DNA from: Pseudomonadota bacterium
GTDB lineage: Bacteria; Pseudomonadota; Gammaproteobacteria; Burkholderiales; Burkholderiaceae
Direction: 5' to 3'
NCBI GenBank assembly: GCA_023441105.1
Contig: JAEZQX010000237.1
Coordinates: 1 to 8,858, forward strand
Length of the DNA stretch: 8,858 nt
The notes beneath the pieces are model-generated. The model ran no database searches and was not told the DNA's origin. It was given only the letters and a program-made list of their open reading frames with translations. The position numbers and the translations under genes are program-made. Shown in pieces: positions 1 to 6,918 of this stretch; position 1 is the first letter of the stretch; every line of letters begins with the position of its first letter.

Positions 1-40
1 TGGGGCCCCCCCCCCCCCGGGGGGCGGGCCCCGCCCCTAC
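1..40. other. G/C homopolymer low-complexity stretch at window edge
   Basis: This stretch consists almost entirely of G and C runs, including 13 consecutive C (6-18) followed directly by 6 G (19-24) and a near-palindromic G4-C-G3 / C4-G-C4 block (21-37). It shows no coding signal. Such composition is rare even in GC-rich genomes and commonly marks a poorly resolved contig end, but it could also be the real edge of the repeat region that follows. The sequence alone cannot decide between these. Confidence 0.6.
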
Positions 41-73
41 CCCCCTTCCCGAAGCTGCGCTTCGGCAAGGGGG
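41..73. other. Strong 14-bp hairpin (inverted repeat)
   Basis: CCCCCTT (41-47) pairs with AAGGGGG (67-73), followed inward by one C/C mismatch (48/66), then CCGAAGC (49-55) pairs with GCTTCGG (59-65) around a TGC loop. This gives 14 base pairs with a single mismatch in 33 nt. It abuts the first tandem-repeat unit and lies about 370 bp beyond the stop of the minus-strand transporter gene. No T-run follows it on either strand, so it is not a standard intrinsic terminator. It could block 3' exonucleases or be part of the repeat element. Confidence 0.7.
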
Positions 74-418
74 GCGCCGCCTGAGGCCAGGCAAAGCCTG
101 ATCCTCGGCGGCTGCTGGGTGTGGGGCGGTGAGTGGTGCGCCGGGTGAGGCCGGGTTCGGCTGAGTGGCACCCGATGCCAGTGACGAGGGGGGCGCCGCC
201 TGAGGCCGGGCGAAGCCCGATCCTCGGCGGCTGCTGGGTGTGTGACGATCGGACTTGCGGCGGTCGAGGCCGGGTTGGGCAGAGTGGCACCCGATGCCAG
301 GGACGAAGGGCGCCGCCACACAGGCCGGGCGGAGCTTGATCCTCGGCGGCTGCTGGGTGTGGGCGGCGAGTGGTGCGGAGGTTGAGCCTGGGTTCGGCTG
401 AGTGGCACCCAATGGCAA
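69..418. repeat. Three tandem copies of a ~118-bp hairpin-forming repeat
   Basis: Three imperfect direct copies lie head to tail: about 69-187, 188-307 and 308-418, with periods of 119 and 117 bp. Each starts with a long stem-loop (76-112, 195-231, 312-350): GCCGCC, one or more unpaired bases, GAGG (CAGG in copy 3), a 5-bp inner stem, a 3-nt loop, then the complements ending CCTC-GGCGGC. A second small hairpin, TGGCA-cccga-TGCCA (166-180, 285-299), closes copies 1 and 2 and is damaged in copy 3. The middle of copy 2 (about 243-270) differs from the other two. The only open frames here are Pro/Ser/Arg-rich by-products of base composition with no recognisable domain, so I treat the region as non-coding. 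It ends about 20 bp past the transporter stop codon. The repeat family is not one I recognise. Confidence 0.85.
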
Positions 419-438
419 GCCCGCTGCGCCATGACCAG

Positions 439-1368
439 TCAGTCGTCGCGCCGCGTGGCCCAGAGCGCGCTCCCGATCAGGGCGATGCCGAGGATCTGCA
501 GCGGGCTGAGCGCGCGCCCGTACACGACCCAGTCCACCAGCACCGCCGTCCCCGGGTAGACGAACTGGAGCACGGCGATGCGACCGGTCCCCAGCCGGGC
601 CATGCCGGCGTACAACAGCACGTAGGCAAGGCCGGTATGCAGCACGCCCAACCCGGTGAGCCAACCCCAGGCCGCGCCCCACTCGGGCAGGCCGCGCATG
701 AGCGGCCAGGCTGACAGCGCCAGCGTCCCGACGGCGCACTGCCCCGTGGCCAGCGCGAAGGAACCGACCCGCCGTGCCTGGTGCTTGACGATCAGGCCGG
801 CCGCCGCATAGACCACCGAGCCGGCCAGGCTGAGGCCAAGGCCGGTGGCATACCCGCTGCGCCCGGTCCACCAGGCCGCATCGTGATCGAGCAAGCCACT
901 CGCCAGGGCCAGCCCGGCGAGCGCGATGCCGGCAGCGCACCACTGCGCGCGTGTCACCCGCTCGCGCAGGAGAATGGACCCCATGGCCAGCAGCCAGAAC
1001 GGCTGCAAATGGAACACGACCGTGGAAACCGCGATCGAACTGAGCGGAATGGCAGCGAAGAACAGTCCCCAGTTGACGATCATCAGCGCTCCCGCGCCGC
1101 CGACCGCCGCCAACGCCCGACCCCGCAGGCCGACGATCTCGGGCAGCCGGCCGGTGGCCGCACCCCAGGCCAGCAAGGCGCCAAGCCCGAACACGCAGCG
1201 GAACCACACCGTGGTGGCCGGATCCTGTCCTGCTTCCTCGACGAAGATGCCGATGGTCCCAAGAAGGACGCCTGCGCCCGCCATCAAGGCCTGACCGCCG
1301 CGCCCGCGCTGCGGCGTCGCGTGGGCGATGGGAATGAAAGGCTCGGCGCGTTGCAGGTGAGAAGACAT
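439..1368 (-). CDS. EamA/DMT-superfamily membrane transporter
   Basis: This is a 309-residue inner-membrane protein of the drug/metabolite transporter type, with two EamA repeats (about 28-157 and 172-304). I count about ten hydrophobic segments (near 27-46, 54-72, 86-107, 111-134, 140-160, 173-193, 203-222, 233-254, 264-284 and 287-304), and the C-terminus ends in the basic/acidic tail ATRRDD. Ten helices and about 300 residues are normal for this family, whose members export amino acids, metabolites or drugs; the substrate cannot be read from the sequence. I chose the ATG at 1368 because it gives a short cytoplasmic N-terminus and leaves 90 bp to the divergent regulator. The frame stays open further upstream but would then overlap that gene's start. 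The Shine-Dalgarno signal is weak. The divergent LysR gene is its likely regulator. Hairpin repeats lie just beyond its stop. Confidence 0.88.
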   Translation of the reverse strand: MSSHLQRAEPFIPIAHATPQRGRGGQALMAGAGVLLGTIGIFVEEAGQDPATTVWFRCVFGLGALLAWGAATGRLPEIVGLRGRALAAVGGAGALMIVNWGLFFAAIPLSSIAVSTVVFHLQPFWLLAMGSILLRERVTRAQWCAAGIALAGLALASGLLDHDAAWWTGRSGYATGLGLSLAGSVVYAAAGLIVKHQARRVGSFALATGQCAVGTLALSAWPLMRGLPEWGAAWGWLTGLGVLHTGLAYVLLYAGMARLGTGRIAVLQFVYPGTAVLVDWVVYGRALSPLQILGIALIGSALWATRRDD

Positions 1369-1458
1369 GCCTGCCAGTGTGGCGGCGGCGCAGCTCCAAG
1401 CAAAGCGAATCCTTCGGCAACTTATCATCAGGGAATCGAATGTCCGGCAGAGAGCCTG
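1369..1458. promoter_or_regulatory. Divergent promoter/operator region between transporter and LysR gene
   Basis: This 90-bp gap must hold both promoters. Visible elements are the inverted repeat CGAA-TCC-TTCG (1406-1416), a second CGAA at 1437-1440 that pairs at a distance with TTCG (1413-1416), and a possible plus-strand -10 box TATCAT (1423-1428) with no good -35 box. LysR-type regulators usually bind dyads of the T-N11-A kind in such gaps; one T-N11-A frame is at 1422-1434 but it lacks clear dyad symmetry. AGAGAG (1449-1454) is a plausible ribosome binding site for the LysR ATG. Operator assignment is inference. Confidence 0.45.
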
Positions 1459-2361
1459 ATGCACTCCTCCGACCTCCAGCTCAATTGGCTGCGCGCCTTC
1501 GTCGCCGCTGTCGACTCGGGTTCACTGACGGCCGCGGGGCGCCAAGTGCATCGCTCGCAATCGGCCCTCAGCATGCAGATCGCCAAGCTGGAGCAGGCAG
1601 TCGGCCGCCCGGTGCTGCTGCGAACCCCGCGCCGCCTGGAACTGACGCCGGCGGGCCGCGACCTGCTCGAGCACGCGCGGCGTCTCGTCTCGCTGCACGA
1701 CGAGGCCGTCCAGGCGATGCAGCGCGAGACGATCCGCGGCCGACTGACCGTCGGCGTGCCGGAGGACTACGCCGTGCCCTACCTGGCGCCGGTACTGCGC
1801 GACTTCGCGCAGCGGCATGGGAACGTGGAACTCACGCTGGTGTGCCGGCAGTCCACGGAGCTGGTGCCGTTGATCCAGCGGGGCGACGTCGACATCGGCG
1901 TGGTGACGCGTGATCGGCCGGTGCGCGGCCAGGCGCTGTTCGAGGAGCCGCTGGTGTGGGCCGCGCCGGCCCGTTCCGGGGCCTGGCGCGCCTCTCCCCT
2001 GCCGATCGCCGTCTACGAGACCGGAAGCTCGGCCCGCCGGGCGGCGCTGGCGGCCCTGCGCTCGCGCCGCCAGCCGCATCGCGTCGTCTGCGAAAGCGCA
2101 AGCCCGGCCGGCATGCTGGCCGCGGTGGAAGCGGGATTGGCGGTGGCGCTCTTCACCCGCTGCAGCGTGCCGGCGGGGTACGAGATCCTGGGCCGCAGGC
2201 ATGGACTGCCCGCCCTGCCCTCGTTACCGGTCATCCTGCTTCGCAGCCGTGCGTCAGCCGGGGCGCCCGCCGCGGATGCGATGGAGGAGCAGGTACTACG
2301 GACGCTGAGCCGGAGCGGCGCCAGGGGAGGCGCGGCCGCCGGGATGATCACCGCCGGATAG
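1459..2361 (+). CDS. LysR-family transcriptional regulator
   Basis: This is a 300-residue DNA-binding regulator with the standard LysR layout and length. The N-terminal winged helix-turn-helix spans about residues 7-66, with the typical run of a hydrophobic helix, SGSLTAAG (20-27), HRSQSALSMQI (31-41), KLEQAVGRPVLLR (43-55) and LTPAG (62-66). A linker helix runs to about residue 90, and a periplasmic-binding-protein-like effector domain covers about 94-285 (it opens GRLTVGVPEDY and includes RGDVDIGVV at 141-149). The last ~15 residues are Gly/Ala-rich and probably disordered. The ATG at 1459 is preceded by AGAGAG with a 4-nt gap and places the HTH at the normal distance from the N-terminus. 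Divergent orientation to the EamA transporter suggests it controls that gene and itself; the effector is unknown. Confidence 0.92.
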   Translation: MHSSDLQLNWLRAFVAAVDSGSLTAAGRQVHRSQSALSMQIAKLEQAVGRPVLLRTPRRLELTPAGRDLLEHARRLVSLHDEAVQAMQRETIRGRLTVGVPEDYAVPYLAPVLRDFAQRHGNVELTLVCRQSTELVPLIQRGDVDIGVVTRDRPVRGQALFEEPLVWAAPARSGAWRASPLPIAVYETGSSARRAALAALRSRRQPHRVVCESASPAGMLAAVEAGLAVALFTRCSVPAGYEILGRRHGLPALPSLPVILLRSRASAGAPAADAMEEQVLRTLSRSGARGGAAAGMITAG

Positions 2362-2389
2362 GCAAGACGCGCTTTTCAGGGCACGCACG

Positions 2390-2422
2390 CCAGCAGCCGG
2401 ACCGGGTGCTACCCGGCGCTGG
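2390..2422. terminator. GC-rich hairpin between convergent LysR and rsmA genes
   Basis: The 62-bp gap between the two convergent stop codons contains CCAGC (2390-2394) pairing with GCTGG (2418-2422). Inside it, two folds compete: GCCGG (2396-2400) with CCGGC (2413-2417), leaving one bulged A, or CCGGGT (2402-2407) with ACCCGG (2411-2416) around a GCT loop. It begins one base past the rsmA stop codon. Neither flank has a T-run, so it is at best a non-canonical or Rho-assisted bidirectional terminator, or a 3'-end stabiliser. Confidence 0.4.
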
Positions 2423-2423
2423 A

Positions 2424-3233
2424 TCAATCTGCAGACCGGCCCAAGGCGTCCGCCAGCGCGCACCAGCTGGCGACCGGAATTTCCTCGGCTCGTCGCGTCG
2501 ATTCCGTGAAGGGTTGCAGCAGCGGTTCGGTGGCGGCCGCGACACCGAGGTCGAGGGCGGGATGATGCTGCTGCAGCCACTTGCCGAGCGTGTTGCGGAT
2601 CATCTTGCGCCGCTGGGTGAAGGCGACCGCGAGCAAAGCCTGCAGACGCGCTGTCTCGCCGGTCAGCGGCTGCGGACGCGGTGTCATCCGGATCACGCTC
2701 GACTCCACCTTCGGGGGCGGATCGAAGGCGGCAGGCGGGACGTCGAACAGCGCCTGCACCCGGTAGAAGGCCTGCAGCACCACCGTCAACCTGCCCATGT
2801 CGCCCCCGGGCTGCGCGACGATGCGGTCGACCACCTCCTTCTGCAGCATGAAGTGCTGGTCGACGATGCGATCGGTGAAGCGCGTGAGGTGCAGCAGCAG
2901 CGGACTGGAGATGTTGTACGGCAGGTTGCCGATCACTCTGATCCTGCCGCCGCGGGCGTCGGCGATGGCGCCGAAGTCGACCTCGAGCACGTCCTGCTGG
3001 TGCAGGCGCAGCCGTTCGCCCCAGCGCTGGCGCAAGGCCGCCGCCAGGTCGCGATCGATTTCAATGACATCGAGCGACCCGACCCGCGACAGCAACGGCG
3101 ACGTCAGGGCCGCAGTGCCGGGACCGATCTCCACCAGGTGATCCGCCTCCCGTGGCTCGATCGCCGCGACGATCGCCTCGACCGCGGCGCGGTCGACAAG
3201 GAAGTGCTGGCCAAAACGCTTGCGGGCCACCAC
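2424..3233 (-). CDS. rsmA: 16S rRNA (adenine(1518)-N6/adenine(1519)-N6)-dimethyltransferase
   Basis: RsmA (KsgA) uses S-adenosylmethionine to dimethylate the two adjacent adenines in the 3'-terminal helix of 16S rRNA, a late 30S assembly step. Its loss gives kasugamycin resistance. The 269-residue product has the expected size and motifs: RKRFGQHFL near the N-terminus (4-12), SAM motif I EIGPGT (35-40), the acidic ribose-binding residues VIEID (56-60), NLPY (103-106, the catalytic adenine-binding motif), DPPPKVESSV (171-180) and FTQRRKMIRNTL (205-216). The start is one of two adjacent GTG codons (3233 or 3230), since no ATG is available near the conserved N-terminus. Although the frame stays open far upstream, that part is antisense-like translation inside surA. 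It is the third gene of the lptD-surA-rsmA operon, 20 bp after surA; pdxA is absent from its usual place just before it. Confidence 0.95.
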   Translation of the reverse strand: MVARKRFGQHFLVDRAAVEAIVAAIEPREADHLVEIGPGTAALTSPLLSRVGSLDVIEIDRDLAAALRQRWGERLRLHQQDVLEVDFGAIADARGGRIRVIGNLPYNISSPLLLHLTRFTDRIVDQHFMLQKEVVDRIVAQPGGDMGRLTVVLQAFYRVQALFDVPPAAFDPPPKVESSVIRMTPRPQPLTGETARLQALLAVAFTQRRKMIRNTLGKWLQQHHPALDLGVAAATEPLLQPFTESTRRAEEIPVASWCALADALGRSAD

Positions 3234-3253
3234 CGGGCGGCCGGATCCCGATC

Positions 3254-4597
3254 TCAGGGCTGCTCCAGGCGGTACTCGACATAGGCGCGATCGCGCAGCT
3301 CGCGCGCCCACTGCTCGAACGCCTCGTCGGCCTTCTTCTGGCGCAATGTCTGCCGCGCCGCGGCCCGCATCTGTTCCGGCGAATTCTCCGCCGCCCGCCG
3401 GTCCAGCACCTCGATCAAGTGCACGCCGAACTGGGTCCTGACCGGATCGCTGATCCCGCCGACCGGCAACTGGCGCATCGCGCGCTCGAAGTCCGGCACC
3501 GTCTCCCCGGGATAGATCCAGCCGAGGTCGCCGCCCTTGGAAGCGCTGCCATCGGTGGAGAACTGGCGCGCGAGCGATTCGAAGCTGGCGTTGCCGGCCT
3601 GGATGGTGCGCTTGAACTCCATCATCCGGCGCTGCGCCTCCTGCTCCTCCGCGGGGGTGGCGGCCGGCAGCAGGATGTGCCGCGCGCGGATGCGCTCGAC
3701 CTGGTTGGCGCCCTGCGGCGCCTGGCTGCGCTTGTCGACCAGCTTCAGCACGTGCAGGCCGGCGGGACTCTTGACCACCGGCGCGACCTGCCCGGGATTG
3801 AGACTGGCCACCGCGCCCACGAACAGCTCGGGCAGGCGATCGGCCGGGCGCCAGCCGAGGCTGCCGCCGCGCAGCGCCTCCGCCGCCTCGGAATGCTCGC
3901 GAGCGAGATCGGCGAAGTCGGCCCCCGACGCTGCCTTGCGTTGCAGGTCCTCGGCGAGCGCCGTCTTCGCCTGCAGGGTCTGCTGATCCGGCTCCGACGG
4001 CAGGCGCACGAGGATCTGCGCGATCTCGTATTCCGTCTTGACCGCTCCGCCGAGCTTGGCGACCTGGCCATCCACCTCGGCCTCCGAAATGCTGACCTTG
4101 CTGACCGCCTCGCGCTCGCGAAGCCGCAGGCTGGTGATCTCGCTGGAGATCTGGTCGCGGAACGTGGAAAAGGCGACCCCCTGCCCCGCGAGCTGTTCGC
4201 GCAGCTGCTGCACCGACATGTTGTTCTGCTGCGCGACCTCGGCCACCGCGCGGTCCATCTCCGCCGGCGACGGCAACACGCCCACTTCCTTGGCGTATTG
4301 CGCCTGCGTGCGGGCGGTGATCATCTGCTCGAGCACCTGGCGCATCAGCGCGTCCTGCGACGGCGGCATCCGCCCCTGCTCCCGCAGCTGGCTCTGCACG
4401 ATGGCGACCCGGCTTTCGAGCTCGCGGGCGGTGATCGCCTCCTGGTTCACGACCGCGATGACGCGATCGACGGGCTGGCCCGAGGAGCGCTGCGCCTCGG
4501 CCGGCAACGGGGCCAGGAGAAAAGTGGCGGCGCACAGGGCCGCCGTGGTTGTCATGGCTGCCATGGCTGCCATGGCTCTGTCGACAAATGGGGACAT
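3254..4597 (-). CDS. surA: Periplasmic peptidyl-prolyl isomerase and outer-membrane protein chaperone SurA
   Basis: SurA escorts unfolded outer-membrane proteins, LptD among them, across the periplasm to the BAM complex. The 447-residue product has a Sec signal peptide (about 1-35, hydrophobic core AALCAATFLLAPL, likely cleavage after AEA at 33-35). An N-terminal chaperone domain follows, starting DRVIAVVNQEAI (44-55). Two parvulin domains follow, about 188-290 and 304-400; the second shows RARHILL (304-310) and GGDLGWI (355-361). A C-terminal helix (about 405-447) completes the chaperone module. This is the normal SurA architecture. The ATG overlaps the lptD stop as TGATG, implying translational coupling; a GTG one codon upstream is also possible. 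The signal peptide's n-region carries a Met-Ala-Ala nucleotide repeat that offers three further in-frame ATGs, but these would leave no positive charge before the hydrophobic core. Confidence 0.96.
   Translation of the reverse strand: MSPFVDRAMAAMAAMTTTAALCAATFLLAPLPAEAQRSSGQPVDRVIAVVNQEAITARELESRVAIVQSQLREQGRMPPSQDALMRQVLEQMITARTQAQYAKEVGVLPSPAEMDRAVAEVAQQNNMSVQQLREQLAGQGVAFSTFRDQISSEITSLRLREREAVSKVSISEAEVDGQVAKLGGAVKTEYEIAQILVRLPSEPDQQTLQAKTALAEDLQRKAASGADFADLAREHSEAAEALRGGSLGWRPADRLPELFVGAVASLNPGQVAPVVKSPAGLHVLKLVDKRSQAPQGANQVERIRARHILLPAATPAEEQEAQRRMMEFKRTIQAGNASFESLARQFSTDGSASKGGDLGWIYPGETVPDFERAMRQLPVGGISDPVRTQFGVHLIEVLDRRAAENSPEQMRAAARQTLRQKKADEAFEQWARELRDRAYVEYRLEQP
4553..4578 (-). 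repeat. 9-bp tandem repeat in the surA signal-peptide region
   Basis: Almost three copies of a 9-bp unit (CCATGGCTG on the plus strand) lie inside the start of surA and encode Met-Ala-Ala-Met-Ala-Ala-Met. Because the unit is three codons, gain or loss of copies would change the signal-peptide n-region by three residues without shifting frame. Confidence 0.75.
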
Positions 4598-6918
4598 CAC
4601 TCGTAACCGTAAAAGCGCGATGAAGGCGGCGGCCGGTTATCCGGAATGCGGTAACCCGGGATGTTCCGGACCAATATACCAAAGGGGTCGGCACCGAGCC
4701 GACCAAGCCCGCGCAGGTCGAACTGCAGGAAGAAGGCGGTGGTGTCCCGCCCCTCGGCGGTGACGAAGCGCTGCACCACGAACCTCGTCGCCCAGCAGTC
4801 CTCCGCGTACTCGAAACCCAGCAGGCCCTCCACCAGCCCCGGCTGGACGTCGACCAACTGGCCGGTCGCCGGGTTGTTGCGCTCCTGCAGGAACGAGTAG
4901 TTTATCTTGCCGAGCGACGACCAGCGGGCCGACATCGGCCACTGCCAGGACGTGCTCCACTGCGCGTACTCGCGCGACTGGTAGCGCACGCCCGCGTTGA
5001 GCAGGCGGCGATCGCCGGGCCAGTAGCGCCAGCTGAGGCTAAAGCGCGGGACGCGGTTGTCCTGCAGCGCGTACTGGATGCCGGAGTCGACGCTGTGGCC
5101 GCCGCCGAGCTCGCCCGATGCCGCGAGCAGCAGGTCCGAGCGGCGGTCGATGCGGCTCGACTGGCCGGGGATGGTCACCTCCTGGCTGTCGAAATAGAAG
5201 CGCTGCGCCAGCGCCAGCCGCAACCGCTCGACGCCGGTACCGGCATCGATGTGACGCGTGATCAATGCGGCGGTGAGCTGGTTGGAATCGGCGATGCGAT
5301 CGTGGCCGGTGAAGGTATTCTCGGTGAACAGCTGCGCGAAGTTGAAGTCGTTGACCGCGCTGTCGAAGACCGGGAACTGCGACTGGTCGCGAAACGGCGT
5401 GTAGACGTAGAACAGGCGCGGCTCGAGCGTCTGGATCGCGGGCTTGCCGCGCCATTCGACGTCGCGCTCCATGATCACGCCCGAATCCAGCGACCAGGTG
5501 GGCAAAACGCGGCTCAAGGTCCGTTCGCCGGCCGGATTGACATCGAGCTGGTAGGTGCTGGCATGCAGCGATACCTTCGGCGTCACGAACCAGGCCGGGC
5601 GGCGGAACGGATAGGCGATGGATGGATTGAACACGCCGCGCAGGCCTTCGGCCGAACCCCGCAACGGCCGGCTGAACCAGGTCACGTCGTTGATCAGGCC
5701 GATATCGAAGCCGTTGACGTCGGTGCGATAGGTGCTCAGCTGGAACTGCGGCAGCTTTTCGTAGGGCGGCGTGAGCCGGGCCTCGAGTATGTTCTGGTAG
5801 GCGGTGACGCGGCCGAGGAAGTTCCATTGGCCGAAATCGCGGGCGAGGAAGACGTCGCGCGGCAGCGACCGTTCCGAGGCATCCACCAGGGTGCGCGAAT
5901 AGTCGACGAAGTAGTTGTCGTCGGACACGCCCTTCACGACCCAGCCGCCGCTCCAGCCGCCCAGGTTGGAGATCACGTTGGTCGCGTTGTAGAAGTAGCG
6001 GCTGCGGCCGGCGATGCGGTCATGCGGCGCATAGTCGGCGACCAGCTCGCCCGCCATCGGCCGGAACAGGTAGCGGAACTCGCTGCCGAGCTGCAGGCCG
6101 CGGCGCACGCCCAGGCGGGGTGCCAGCGTCAAGTCGTAGTTGGGCGCGAGGTTGAAGTAATACGGTACCTCGATCTCCGCGCCGGAACGGGAGGTGACCG
6201 ACAGCGACGGCGTCAGCACGCCGCTCTTGCGCTCGTCGCCGAGCGGGAAGAACAACACCGGGGACCTGAGGATGGTCCGGTCATGGAAGACCAGGCTCGC
6301 CGTGCTGGCCTTGCCGCTGGCGTCGTTCTGGTCGATGTCGATGCTCCGGGCCTCGATGCGCCAGTCGTCGTTCTCGGGACGGCAGGTGCTGAAGGTGGCG
6401 TTGCTGAGCAGGAACCGGCCGCGCCCCTTCATCTCGATGCGGTCGGCCTTGCCCCGGCCGTTCTCGACCGGCAGGTTGTAGGTGGGCGATTCGAACACGC
6501 CTTCGTCGGTGTCGAGCTGCAGCTTGAGCCGCGGCCCGGCGATGCGGGTGCCGCTCTGGTCGACGGTCACGTTGCCGATGGCCTCGACTTCGTTGCGGCC
6601 CTGGTTGTAGCGGATCTGGTCGGCATGCAGCAACGTGCCGGACTGGCGCAGCTCGGCTGCGCCATCCAGCACCGTCTCCGCGCCTTCGGGCGTCTGCCGG
6701 CTGGACATCCGGTCCGCGCGGCCGAACGATGTGGCTGGCTCGTTGCCTTCCCTCGGGCGCAGGTCCAGTTGCGGTGCCAGCTTCAGCCGCAGCGACGGCT
6801 CGCCCGCGGCCGAGCCGCCGCCGGCGGCAACCTGCGCCTGCACCGATGGCGTGAGCAGCAACGCAACGGAGCAACGTCCCAGCAATCGGGCGAACGGGAT
6901 TCGGGACGTAGGAGACAC
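4597..6918 (-). CDS. lptD: LPS-assembly outer-membrane protein LptD
   Basis: LptD is the outer-membrane barrel that, with the lipoprotein LptE, inserts lipopolysaccharide into the outer leaflet. The 773-residue product (from GTG at 6918) has a signal peptide (about 1-28, core CSVALLL, cleavage after VQA). The OstA/LptA-like jellyroll follows (about 80-225, with LHADQIRYNQGRNEVEAIGN at 97-116). The long C-terminal beta-barrel (about 230-773) includes LEPRLFYVYTPFRDQ (498-512) and ends in the aromatic signature RFYGYE. The mature protein has just two cysteines, C179 in the jellyroll and C708 near the C-terminus, placed to form the single inter-domain disulfide that suffices in E. coli LptD. The GTG start is chosen because it gives a normal signal peptide and lies downstream of a TATAAT box; an ATG at 7008 is in frame but sits upstream of that box. 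No good Shine-Dalgarno is seen. It heads the operon with surA and rsmA. Confidence 0.95.
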   Translation of the reverse strand: MSPTSRIPFARLLGRCSVALLLTPSVQAQVAAGGGSAAGEPSLRLKLAPQLDLRPREGNEPATSFGRADRMSSRQTPEGAETVLDGAAELRQSGTLLHADQIRYNQGRNEVEAIGNVTVDQSGTRIAGPRLKLQLDTDEGVFESPTYNLPVENGRGKADRIEMKGRGRFLLSNATFSTCRPENDDWRIEARSIDIDQNDASGKASTASLVFHDRTILRSPVLFFPLGDERKSGVLTPSLSVTSRSGAEIEVPYYFNLAPNYDLTLAPRLGVRRGLQLGSEFRYLFRPMAGELVADYAPHDRIAGRSRYFYNATNVISNLGGWSGGWVVKGVSDDNYFVDYSRTLVDASERSLPRDVFLARDFGQWNFLGRVTAYQNILEARLTPPYEKLPQFQLSTYRTDVNGFDIGLINDVTWFSRPLRGSAEGLRGVFNPSIAYPFRRPAWFVTPKVSLHASTYQLDVNPAGERTLSRVLPTWSLDSGVIMERDVEWRGKPAIQTLEPRLFYVYTPFRDQSQFPVFDSAVNDFNFAQLFTENTFTGHDRIADSNQLTAALITRHIDAGTGVERLRLALAQRFYFDSQEVTIPGQSSRIDRRSDLLLAASGELGGGHSVDSGIQYALQDNRVPRFSLSWRYWPGDRRLLNAGVRYQSREYAQWSTSWQWPMSARWSSLGKINYSFLQERNNPATGQLVDVQPGLVEGLLGFEYAEDCWATRFVVQRFVTAEGRDTTAFFLQFDLRGLGRLGADPFGILVRNIPGYRIPDNRPPPSSRFYGYE

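Noticed and set aside
41..73. Intrinsic terminator of the transporter gene
   Set aside because: The stem is strong, but no T-run follows on the minus strand and it is about 370 bp beyond the stop codon.
69..418. CRISPR array
   Set aside because: The whole 118-bp unit is repeated rather than short identical repeats separated by unique spacers, and there are no cas genes.
37..432. Open frame of 131 codons on the minus strand over the repeat array
   Set aside because: The protein is Pro/Ser/Arg-rich and merely echoes the DNA repeat. The hairpin covariation and indels between copies (periods 119 and 117) do not respect codons. High GC explains the absence of stops.
781..1458. N-terminal extension of the LysR regulator by 226 residues
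   Set aside because: It overlaps the transporter gene on the opposite strand. The HTH domain begins right after the ATG at 1459, as in other LysR proteins, with a ribosome binding site in front.
3152..4606. 484-codon plus-strand open frame opposite surA
   Set aside because: Antisense to a complete SurA gene, low-complexity Leu/Arg/Ala composition, no recognisable motif or ribosome binding site.
3234..4706. Apparent N-terminal extension making RsmA a 760-residue fusion
   Set aside because: The extension lies entirely in another frame of surA and lptD, is Gly/Arg/Ala-rich, and the conserved RsmA N-terminus begins at 3233.
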